From positions 25,188,074 through 25,252,073 of the forward strand of contig CM060106.1 of the NCBI GenBank assembly GCA_030522415.1: 64,000 bases of DNA, read 5' to 3'. This stretch comes from Channallabes apus (lineage: Eukaryota > Chordata > Actinopteri > Siluriformes > Clariidae). A program made the translations under genes and the position numbers. Shown here piece after piece: positions 55,198 through 64,000 of this stretch (positions within the stretch are counted from its first letter, which is position 1; the number at the start of each line of letters is the position of its first letter). The notes beneath the pieces are model-generated. The model saw only the letters and a list, made by a program, of their open reading frames with translations. It ran no database searches and had not been told where the DNA came from.

Positions 55198-55983
55198 CAG
55201 TCCATCCATCTATCCATCCATCTTCTTCCGCTTATCCGAGGTCGGGTCGCGGGGGCAGCAGCTTCAGCAGGGATGCCCAGACTTCCCTCTCCCTGGCCAC
55301 TTCTTCCAGCTCTTCCGGGGGGATCCCAAGGCGTTCCCAGGCCAGCCGAGAGACATAGTCCCTCCAGCGTGTCCTGGGTCTTCCCCGGGGTCTCTTTCCA
55401 GTGGGGCGTGTCCGGAACACCTCACAAGGGAGGCGTCCAGGGGGCATCCTAAATAGATGCCCAAGCCACCTCATCTGGCTCCTCTCGATGCGGAGGAGCA
55501 GCGGCTCTACTCTGAGCCCCTCCCGGATGACTGAGCTTCTCACCCTATCTCTAAGGGCGAGCCCAGACACCCTGCGGAGGAAACCCATTTCGGCCGCTTG
55601 TATTCGCGATCTTGTTCTTTCGGTCACTACCCACAGCTCATGACCATAGGTGAGGGTAGGAACGTAGATCGACCGGTAAATTGAGAGCTTTGCCTTTTGA
55701 CTCAGCTCCTTCTTCACCACGACGGACCGATACAGAGCCCGCATCACTGCAGACGCTGACCCGATCCGCCTGTCAATCTCCCGCTCCATTTTACCCTCAC
55801 TCGTGAACAAGATCCCGAGATACTTAAACTCCTCCACTTGGGGCAGGATCTCACTCCCAACCCTGAGAGGGCACTCCACCCTTTTCCGGCTGAGGACCAT
55901 GGCCTCAGATTTGGAGGTGCTGATTCTCATCCCAGCCGCTTCACACTCGGCTGCGAACCTATCCAGTGAGAGCTGTAGGTCAT
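55198..55983 (-). mobile_element. Rex3 (RTE clade) LINE, 5'-truncated
   Basis: The minus-strand frame 55232-55930 encodes 232 residues: KSEAMVLSRKRVECPLRVGS, EEFKYLGILFTSEGKMEREI, LTYGHELWV, RWRDYVSRLAWERLGIPPEE and ending LLKLLPPRPDLG. This is the C-terminal end of Rex3 ORF with an intact stop. The 3' tail is a run of GATGGATG-type units (plus-strand TCCATCCATC, 55200-55222), characteristic of Rex3. The reverse-transcriptase core is not included. Confidence 0.92.
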
Positions 55984-56209
55984 AATTTAATATTTAAAAA
56001 AAAGTTTATTAGGCCAATTTATTTATTACCGCAACGGTAGAGTATCTGAGACACGAATCGCGGCCCATTGGTTGACTGTCTTAAAGGACATTGAGCTAGT
56101 CCAATGAAATCTCAGGCCACGCCCTGCCTCTCTCCTGGCCAGCCCTCATCTCCCCCTGACAAAGTCTGCTATTTAGAGTTCGACCGGAGTTTCAGATGAG
56201 TCTATAATA

Positions 56210-56551
56210 ATGGATAAACCAGAAAAAGAGAGAAAAGAGCAAGGGGGGGTGCAGAGAAACTGCGGGAGAAAAGACGCAAAAGCCTACAAGTGGAAGCAGC
56301 GAAATGTGCGAAAATCACATTTAGGGCCATCAACATCTAGCAACAGTGCAGAGGCAGTCCAGAGTGCTCAGGCTGCCGGAGCGGCACAAGGGAGTGTAGA
56401 ACAGACTAACGTCAACATTAGTTACACAGATGAAGACGGAGTAAATATTAAAATTGATTCGGAGGAGGTGGTGAGAGACGTGACCCAGCAGGGACAGATA
56501 GAGGAAGGCTTCAGAATAGCAACGAGTCTGGTAAGAATGTTGGCAGAGTGA
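56210..56551 (+). pseudogene. hAT transposase N-terminal exon remnant
   Basis: A 113-residue frame starting MDKPEKERKEQGGVQRNCGR and then low-complexity polar text. The basic opening and its place inside hAT termini fit the first exon of ZMYM-like hAT transposases. No zinc finger or catalytic core follows. Confidence 0.5.
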
Positions 56552-57044
56552 AGGGAGGGAAATGTATGTAGGGAAGACAGAGGGCTTTTTTGTGGTGTGT
56601 GTGTCACTCGTGCATTTAAGTGTTTGTCGACAACCTGCACCACTAGCCTACCTAGCTGCTACTCCCAAATGAACCGTCTGCCAATTAGGTACATTGCCAT
56701 CCACATCAAATTAACGAGTGGTCTTATGTCTGACACGATTGATTGAAATTGTTGTCAATTTTCACGCAGTGCAACAAATAAACCCCCAGAGTTATATAAA
56801 TGACATGCCTGACTATCGGATTTCTAGGTAGACACACGTAAGTCTACACACACCCAGAATGATGATGATAGCCCATGGAATTAAAAATGAAAATGTTAAG
56901 TGTAGCCTACATCTTCACTAAATAGTAAGCTATCTGGAGGATTTGTAGGCTAACACTGTGCAAATGCTCAAATTATTGCAGTCAGACTTAAAAACATTTA
57001 ATAGTAGACTGCAGAACTTCATCCTTGCTAGGCTGGAGGTCACT

Positions 57045-57047
<3 letters not shown>

Positions 57048-57115
<68 letters not shown>
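57048..57115. repeat. (GT)n microsatellite
   Basis: About 34 GT units inside the hAT element. Confidence 0.95.
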
Positions 57116-57118
<3 letters not shown>

Positions 57119-57790
57119 TATTATTAAAACAATAATAATAATTAAGAATAATTTTTTACCAAGGTTATTCGCTTCCATGCAGGTTACTGTGGTTTAATGT
57201 TGGAAACAAAACAGTGAGCGCATTTATCCTTTGATGTGTCATATGACTCAGCATATTGTTTAAATAATCATGGTGGGCCGCTATGGACAAAAATGCCAGG
57301 GCCGTTTTTTGGTACCAGTCCAGCCCTGGTAGGAACGCTGGCTAAAATTAATCTGTATGCCAGGCTCCGTTAAAAAACCTAGCCCTAATACACAGGGGAA
57401 GGTACGATCTCGATCTCTCATGATAAAAAGACAAACCTCAGTCTCTACCCCTTGCAAGGAGCATCGGGCATGCAGTTTGCCTATTGCAGCCTGCACCAAG
57501 GCATTGGCTAATGAGAATGACTGTCCCTTGGCAGACTGCCACTGTTCGGTTAGTTTCTTTATCTTTTTCCACAGTGTCTCTGTGATGAGGGAGAAGGTGC
57601 TGCCTGTGTCGATGACAGCCGTACAGGACACATGACTTAAGTTAAGCTGTACCATTAACAAAGAAGGGTTGGCCTGGGCTATTACTGAGGCTGGTGGGTC
57701 TTTTGCCCTCCTTCGTATGTTTGGGTGTGAATGGTGTTTTGTACAGCACTGTATTAAATATTTATACACTTTGAATATACAAATCCGTAT

Positions 57791-57882
57791 CTCTGGTGGA
57801 CCTTACCCTCCCTATTTTCTGTAATAAGAAGAGCGAGTTTGTTACAGCATGACTATTGCATATGTAATAGTTATTAGCCTTT

Positions 57883-57965
<83 letters not shown>

Positions 57966-58757
57966 GCATTGTTTTCTGTATGATTAAAATCAATGAAAAT
58001 ATTACAATTTTCTCTGTCCTTTGTGTATATAATTTAACTGCCCTTTTGGGCATCATAGTGGCAGGAGGGCCTTTTTAAGCCTGGTAAGAAAAAGATAAAG
58101 ATATTGTTAAAAGAAAGAAACAGGGCAAAAGATGCAATGAAACTGCTTATGTATAGGGCCCAGAGTTCTGCACCCCATTGCCCGACATGGAGCTGCTGGA
58201 GAGCATGTAAATAGTTTCGCTCTATTTTATTTTTTTATTTGGGTTGAATATTTCAAATGAAAATGCTAGTTTTACTTACAGGAATAAATACAGTCAAACG
58301 CAAATGTTGTTTCACTTTACCAGGGCAACACTAACATATCTAAAAAGAATGTTGTACATGTTGAAACAGACAGCAGCTGGGCTCTCATGTACAGTGAATT
58401 CTTTTGCCTTTAGCAAAGAACACATTGCAGCTTACCTGAACAGAGCACACACCATCATTGCTTGATCTGGCACACATACAAGTAAAACAACTTCAAGTGT
58501 TGCAATATGCTACTTTCATTTTCGCACATCTTATCATGTTTAACGTCAACAAGTGACAGAGTTCAAGCACAGGCCACTAGGTGCCAGTAATCTAACAGCT
58601 AACAGGCATGCATGTTCTGTCTTGAGAACAGCGAGACCTTGGGGTCTTGTCTTCAGGGACTTGTGTCGTGATCCTATCTAGTGACCACACATTTTTGTGC
58701 CCAGGTTTAGAGAGCTAACTGAATGCAGACAGTTTCATTTCTCACACTAGGTTGCTA
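57791..58757. other. Intergenic spacer with long (AT)n tract
   Basis: About 35 AT units lie at 57890-57960. No other element or gene is recognised. Confidence 0.55.
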
Positions 58758-60235
58758 TACCCGACACACTGGACCCACTACAGTTTGCATACCTTCAGAA
58801 CCGCTCCACAGACGATGCAATCTCTCATCTCCTCCACACATCACTCACTCACCTGGACACTAGGAAAGGGAATTATGTTAAAATGCTCTTCATCGACTAC
58901 AGCTCTGCTTTTAATACCATAATTCCCTCCACACTCACCACCAAGCTGGAGCACCTGGGACTGAGCTCATCTATATGTCAGTGGATCTCCAATTTTCTGA
59001 CTGGCAGACCACAGGCAGTAAGGATGGGCGGACATGTCTCAGCTACACTCACTCTCAGCACTGGAGCCCCCCAGGGTTGTGTTCTGAGCCCCCTGCTGTA
59101 CTCTTTGTACACCCACGACTGCGTGGCCACTACCAACTCCACCTCCATCATCAAGTTTGCTGACGACACCGTCGTGGTCGGACTGATCACCAACAATGAT
59201 GAGTCGGACTACCTAGAGGAGATTGGAAATTTGGAGAACTGGTGCCAGAGGAACAATCTCCTCCTGAACGTCAGTAAGACAAAGGAGCTGATAGTGGACT
59301 TTAGTACAAAGCAGGAGAGGAACTACCAGACCCCCGTCATCAACAGGAGCCCAGTGGAGAGAGTGGACAGCTTCAGATACCTCGGTGTTCACATCACGCA
59401 GGACCTGTCATGGTCCTGTCACATCAACACCGTGGTGAAAAAAGCCCGGCAGCGTCTCTACCACCTCAGACGCTTGAGAGACTTTAGACTGCCCTCCAAG
59501 GTGCTCAGGAACTTCTACTCCTGCACCATAGAGAGCATCCTGACGGGAAACATCACGACCTGGTTCGGGAACAGCACCATGCAGGACAGACGAGCTCTAC
59601 AGAGGGTGGTGCGATCATCCGCACTGAGCTCCCTGACCTGCACTCGATCTACAGCAAGCGGTGCTGGACTAAGGCCAGGAAGATCATGAAGGACCTCAGT
59701 CACCCCAGTAATGGACTGTTCTCTTTGTTGCAGTCTGGGAAGCGATTCCGCTCCCTAAAGGCCAACACAGAGAGGCTGAGGACGAGCTTCTTCCCGCAGG
59801 CGATAAGGTCTCTCAATCACACCTTCACACAGGACTAATAACATCTTTTTAAGCTCACAACACTGACTGGACAATCATGGACACATTCATACACACTTGC
59901 ACTAAATATTTATACATCTGGACAATTGCACATGTCACTTTCATTAGTCACTTTCATGCATATTTGCACAACCATTACACTTTAAAGTCTATATACATAT
60001 ACCCTATATCTCTATGTTTTGCAATATTTTTATTATGCCCTTATTGTACAGTTAATTTTAGTAATTTTACTAGTTAAATTTATTTCTTTAGTATTTCCTT
60101 TTTATTGATTATTTATTTTACATACAAGCTTTTATTTTATTTTTAAGGTCACTGGCGGTCGTGTAAGCATTTCACTGCATATTATACTGTGTATGACTGT
60201 ATGTGACAAATAAAATTTGAATTTGATTTGAATTA
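58758..60235 (+). mobile_element. L2-clade LINE, 5'-truncated
   Basis: It starts within reverse-transcriptase text ([20 protein letters not shown] at 58765). It ends in a 3' UTR whose terminus GTGACAAATAAAATTTGAAT and TTTGAATT repeats match the fragment at 35160-35215. Confidence 0.88.
58883..59836 (+). pseudogene. L2 LINE reverse transcriptase, one frameshift
   Basis: The frame 58883-59689 carries [40 protein letters not shown] and the FADDTVVVG catalytic loop (about residues 92-100), then thumb text. A small deletion after RRALQRVV shifts the frame. The natural ending ([20 protein letters not shown], ..., TFTQD and stop at 59836) follows in another frame. Upstream text is in frame back to about 58765 but lacks the endonuclease. 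Confidence 0.9.
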
Positions 60236-61135
60236 TATATTTTACCATCGTTTCCAAGGCTACTATCAGTAATACACTAAGACGTCATGGTTTAAAATCT
60301 CGCATCGCACAGGAGGTTCTCCTGCTTAAGTCAGCCCATGTCCAGGCTGGTCTGAAGTTTGCCAGGGACCATCTGGATGATCGAGAGGAGTCATGGGAGA
60401 AAGTCCTGTGGTCAGATGAGAAAGTAGGTGAGATTAGAAACTTTTAGGTCTTAACTCCATTCGCCGTGTTTGTAGGAAGAAGAATTATGAGTATCATCCC
60501 AATAATACCATACCTACAGTGAAGCATGGGGCAGGAAGCATCATGCTCTGGGTGTGTTTTTCTGCACAGAGGACAGGACGACTGCACTGTGCAAAAACCT
60601 CCTTCCCTCAGTCAGAACATTAAAGATGGGTCGTGGCTGGGTCTCCCAAAATGACAAGGACCCAAAGCACACAGCCAGGAAAACCAAGGAGAGGCTCCGT
60701 AAGAAGCATATCAAGGTTCTGGAGTGGCCTAGCCAGTCTCCAGACCTAAATCCAATAGAAAGTCTTTGGAGAGAGCTGAAACTCCGGTTGCTCAGCGACA
60801 GCCCCGAAACCTGACAAATCTAGAGAAAATCTGTATGGAGGAGTGAGTGCAAAACTGGTGAAGAACTACAGAGACCATTTGACCTCTGTAATTGTTAACA
60901 AAGGCTTCTGTGACAAATATTTAATTTTTTTGACTCAAGTGATCAAATACTTATTTGACACAGTAATTCTCAAATAAATTGATAAAAAAAATCATACAAT
61001 GTGATTTCCGGATTTTTCTGTCCGGATTCTGTGGAAATGCACCTATGCTGAAAATTATAGACCCCTCCATGATTTCTAAGTAAGAGAACTTGCAAAATCA
61101 CAGGGTCATCAAATACTTATTGGCCTCACTGTGTA
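60236..61135 (+). mobile_element. Tc1-like transposon, 5'-truncated and broken
   Basis: Transposase text begins mid-protein (TVSKATISNTLRRHG-like, then LKFARDHLDDREESWEKVLW). It is interrupted by stops, and continues with [30 protein letters not shown] and [20 protein letters not shown], which holds the DDE-terminal motif. The 3' UTR with TGTTAACAAAGGCTTCTGTG and the terminus AAATACTTATTGGCCTCACT follow. The left end is missing where the L2 LINE tail ends. Confidence 0.85.
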
Positions 61136-61995
61136 TATATATGTATATGAGTTTCATTCATGTGTTGTTAACATGTTTTATGTCAGCTTAGTGGCCTTAA
61201 CATACTATAGTAATATTGGGCTTATTTTGGGCTTTGTTAATGAAGCTGCCGTTGCTTGTTTGTCTGCTTACATCAACTACTGATCTGGATTTGAAATATA
61301 AAATTTAAAATGTTGATTAACTAAGCATAAGTGCCGATTTGTATTCATATCTCAGTGAATAATAACCATATCACAGCAGTATTTTACATTAGAAATTTGG
61401 GGGAGTCAGTTTAGATGGGCCTGATACAACTGAACAACTAAACAAATTTTAGATTTACAGTGTGGTGGGAGCAAATGTGCCCATGGCAAATGTTTTACAT
61501 GTTTTTCACAGGTCAGGTGGGAGGACCTGATTTTGCTTAGCGCCCCAGAGCACTTTGCTGTCAGTTTTATAGCATATGACTGTAAAACAGACATTATATA
61601 TGTGCAGAAATTATAGCTTTGTACAGTTAGGATTCATCCTGCTACTTCTATCAGCAGTCATGTCATCAGTAAACACCAGTGATCCAGATCCATTCGGACC
61701 TATACTGTACATGCTCATGCCATTATAGAGCTTCCACCTTGATTGAGGATGATGATTCCTCCAAAGTGTTCCTGACATGGCAATATGGTTTGAAGATGTT
61801 TTTACTTTTTACTGAGGCTTTTCACTGGGCTTTCAGGCCTTTTGGTTTTGCGCAGCTCACCAAGTGTATTTATTCTTTTTAAGAATGTGTCACATTGTGG
61901 ATTTGCACACTCCTATGGTACTGTATATTGTCTATAGTCTATTGCTTTGGATAGGCCTGTTTTGATTTAGGCTAATCATGGCCTACATTTCTTTA
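61136..61995. other. Intergenic spacer
   Basis: No element or gene recognised. Confidence 0.5.
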
Positions 61996-62185
61996 ATCGA
62001 AGGCACAGGTAGTTCTGTAATTAACGCTTTGGACTACTGATTGGATGGTACCAGGTTTAAAACCCCAGCACCACCATGTTGCCACTGCTGGGCTCTTGAG
62101 CAAGGCCCTTAACCCTCAACTGTTCAGATTTATAATGAGAGAAAAAAAATTTTGTTGCTCTGGATAAGGTCAAATGCTAGTGTTT
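61996..62185 (+). mobile_element. tRNA-derived SINE, same family as at 13893-14116
   Basis: AATTAACGCTTTGGACTACT and TTTAAAACCCCAGCACCACC form a decayed tRNA head. GGGCTCTTGAGCAAGGCCCT and the 3' end TTGCTCTGGATAAGGTCAAA follow. Orientation is opposite to the copy in rhpn2. Confidence 0.78.
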
Positions 62186-62617
62186 ACTTGCATTAGTGCA
62201 TCACTACTAATAATAGTTAAAAATATAGAAAGTGAAAGTATTTTGCAGAATGGTTTGAAGTTATGCTGGAAGGCAGAAAAACATGCCACATTGCCTTGAC
62301 ATGTTAAGGAGGACAAGCTTAATCATGTTGAATGACATACGATGCTAACAGATCCCTTCTGTTCCCATACCTCCATATCAGATATGTCAGCTGTTTACTG
62401 AAAATGAGGGAGTACAAGTTCTAACAATACCCTCAGAGTAAATACAGTAACCTTAAGACGGTTCATGGCAACTGTCCATTGTCACTCCCTTAAATTTTTG
62501 CTTCAGATGCCCTCTTAAATTCCTCTTTAAAAACAGAACACAGACCATTCGTGAGATGGAGACGACACCATAACCTGGATTAACAGATTACATTTTTAAA
62601 TGTTCTAACTTTATCAG
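62186..62617. other. Upstream region of the cadherin gene
   Basis: This precedes the cadherin start codon. It includes AACAGATTA and other short motifs but no clear TATA box. The 5' UTR probably lies here; its start cannot be fixed. Confidence 0.4.
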
Positions 62618-62668
62618 ATGGAATCTGTAAGCAGCATGAAGTTGGGAATTGTGATAATTTTAATCCAG
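62618..62668 (+). CDS. cdh1: cdh1-like exon 1 (signal peptide)
   Basis: Seventeen codons, MESVSSMKLGIVIILIQ, then donor GTAATT. A second Met at codon 7 could also start the signal peptide. The exon ends with Gln on a codon boundary, like CDH1 exon 1. Confidence 0.8.
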
Positions 62669-63689
62669 GTAATTATTTTATCATCTATGTCAGTTATATA
62701 GCACTTTTGTCAGTAGTACTATATGATCAAATAATATATTTAATATTTAATCTAATTGAGTTACAGTCTGCAACTTCAGGAATTGAAAAACTGGTAACAT
62801 ATATAGTGACTTTTTTTTTTCCTTGCTCAGGTTATGTGGTGTGGAATTGATGGGTCTCAGCCATGTTCCACTGGATTTGGTTCTGATCTTTTCCTATTCA
62901 GAGTTCCCAGAGAACAACTGCAGATGGACACAGTGATCGGCTCAAGTAGGAGAACAGTATCACAACATCAAACAGTATCACAACATCAAACAGTATCACA
63001 GTTTCACAACTCATATATCAGTGTAAAGCTAAAAAAAAAAAAAAAAAGGCATGACTTTGTGAACTTTTATGTAATTGTCCAAATACCAGAGAAAGAAAAA
63101 TACCAGTATATAAAAAGCATTTTGTCACTTAATATAATCAACACATTTTATTATTAACTTATGCACTTTACTGTTAAAAAAGAGCTCTGTACACCTTATC
63201 CTCAACGACAGTAAATAAGATACAGGTGTTGGATATGATTGCTTCATGGTCCTTCAAGAAAATCAATTAGTTATGTTCTGCCTCCTGTTTTTCTTTTCAT
63301 ATGCTCATTTACAGTTCAACCCAATTCACCAGTAGCATTTATGTCCTTTCTTTAGTTACTGCATTCTCTATCTAAATTTCAATAAATTATGTTGAATTTT
63401 GGGTGTTGTTTTTTTCCGTATCTTGTTTTCAGTTGTTTTCAATGACTGCAGTGGAAGAACACAGAATACTGTCTTCAAGTCAACTGATACACGGTATCGT
63501 GTGCAGTCAGATGGAACAGTAAAGCTGAACACACAGGTCACTCTTCATAATGGCTATAATATGTTCTCTGTCCATGCTTGGGACTCCATGGGAAAGGAAC
63601 ACACTGCATCAGTGAGAGTGGAACATCAGGGCCGAGCCAGCTACCTGTACAATCAGCAGGAAGATGTTGATGGGATCAAGTCTGCTCAG
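62618..63689 (+). CDS. cdh1: Classical cadherin (E-cadherin-like), first three coding exons
   Basis: Classical cadherins are calcium-dependent homophilic adhesion proteins of the plasma membrane, made as pro-proteins. Three exons (62618-62668, 62831-62945, 63433-63689) join in phase to 141 codons. They give a signal peptide with hydrophobic core LGIVIILIQVMW, then the prodomain: CSTGFGSDLFLFRVPREQLQ, VFNDCSGRTQNTVFKS, DTRYRVQSDGTVKL and HAWDSMGK. Order, phases and the 115-nt length of exon 2 equal vertebrate CDH1. The furin site, cadherin repeats and tail lie beyond the window. Orthology to cdh1 rather than another type I paralogue (B-cadherin, cdh3-like) is inferred from the prodomain only. 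Confidence 0.85.
62831..62945 (+). CDS. cdh1: cdh1-like exon 2 (prodomain start)
   Basis: 115 nt after a TTGCTCAG acceptor. It encodes VMWCGIDGSQPCSTGFGSDL, then FLFRVPREQLQMDTVIGS. The donor at 62946 is GTAGGA. Three copies of a CAACATCAAACAGTATCA-type unit lie immediately downstream in the intron. Confidence 0.85.
63433..63689 (+). CDS. cdh1: cdh1-like exon 3 (prodomain)
   Basis: 257 nt after a TTTTCAG acceptor. It encodes IVFNDCSGRTQNTVFKSTDT, RYRVQSDGTVKL, NGYNMFSVHAWDSMGKEHTA and SVRVEHQGRASYLYNQQEDV, ending SAQ with donor GTACCT. The conserved DC(S/T)GR and AWDS motifs of cadherin prodomains are present. Confidence 0.9.
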
Positions 63690-64000
63690 GTACCTCTCTT
63701 AACTGTACCCTGACCTCTGTTGGACAAGCTGTAGCATTTCCTGTTTGCTTGAAAATTAATAGTTCCTACAGTACCTGTATTTGGGGTCTTGACATTTAAG
63801 ATCACTGTGTGCAGCAAGTTTTCTTTTACAGTACACTATGATACCTCAGCTTATTTATATGTGAAAAATGCTGTTTCTTCCCTCTTGTTTCAGCTTTTCA
63901 GCTTACTTGTTTACCTGTTTAAACTGATATGCTTTGTACAGAACATTGAAGAAAGAGAAAAAAACTGAGAAACTCTAATGATGCCATGTTTTTACTTGCT
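63690..64000 (+). other. cdh1-like intron 3 (incomplete)
   Basis: This is intronic sequence to the window edge. No further exon is visible. Confidence 0.7.

Larger units (their letters stand above)
55117..57336 (+). mobile_element. hAT transposon with 8-bp target duplication
   Basis: The element 55125-57328 has ends CAGGCCTGGACTGG and, on the other strand, CAGGGCTGGACTGG, flanked by GTAGGAAC (55117-55124 and 57329-57336). These are hAT-type termini. The only transposase trace is the 113-codon frame at 56210-56551. A Rex3 LINE is inserted in the left part, and a (GT)n tract of about 68 bp lies at 57048-57115. Confidence 0.9.
54380..57790 (-). mobile_element. Old Ty3-like pol remnant split by a hAT transposon
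   Basis: Read from high to low coordinates, the protease is at about 57337-57769 (VIDTGSTFSLITETLWKKIK, intact DTGS active site, then GLGFLTEPGIQINFSQ). The spacer region is at 54940-55116 (GEYFPLCTSTHGQVSLYV). The reverse transcriptase is at 54391-54871 (TDERPVRKKAYPIPVHKQQV, WASPAVLMGKKDGG, LPFGQKNAGATFQRLM, YIDDIVFISKD), with at least one deletion and frameshift. The element stops before RNase H. GTAGGAAC flanks the inserted hAT element at 55125-57328. No LTRs are found. Confidence 0.83.

Overview
The window reads as genomic DNA of a teleost fish. It has compact GT-AG introns, CA/GA/TA microsatellites, Tc1-like and hAT DNA transposons, L2-, Rex1- and Rex3-type LINEs, tRNA-derived SINEs and Ty3-type LTR elements. 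The SINE flavour suggests an ostariophysan, perhaps a catfish, but no species call is possible from this window.

Region 1 (about 1-28.7 kb) is dominated by one minus-strand gene, rhophilin-2 (rhpn2). I place eleven coding exons with consistent splice phases. They run from the ATG at 28461 through the HR1 Rho-binding domain and essentially the whole BRO1 domain to a donor site at 2705. The exons for the PDZ domain and C terminus were not found and presumably lie left of the window. A GC-box/CRE-type promoter sits just upstream of exon 1. The introns carry SINEs, a hAT MITE, Tc1 remnants and long homopolymers. Intron 1 begins with a GA tract and ends with a CU tract, so its ends could pair.

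Region 2 (about 28.7-62.6 kb) is an intergenic retroelement nest with no host gene that I recognise. A second, decayed copy of the rhpn2 promoter surroundings lies at 29.36-30.0 kb. Then come SINEs, a Rex1 remnant and an internally deleted hAT. An L2 LINE is split by a Ty3 element (37633-41258, 5-bp target duplication). A short non-autonomous LTR element with a proline-rich repeat ORF (42417-43946) splits a SINE. A solo LTR, a decayed endogenous retrovirus and another LTR follow. A nearly full-length chromodomain Ty3 element (48921-53858, minus) sits inside an older Ty3 pol fragment. Finally a Rex3 LINE lies inside a hAT element, which lies inside another minus-strand Ty3-like pol. Both larger Ty3 elements show the 5'-end/primer-site complementarity expected of Tf1/sushi-type self-priming. 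Another L2 LINE and a Tc1 remnant close the region.

Region 3 (62.6-64.0 kb) holds the first three coding exons of a plus-strand classical cadherin (cdh1-like): signal peptide and prodomain, with exon phases matching vertebrate CDH1. The gene continues beyond the window. rhpn2 and the cadherin are divergently oriented across about 34 kb of mobile DNA.
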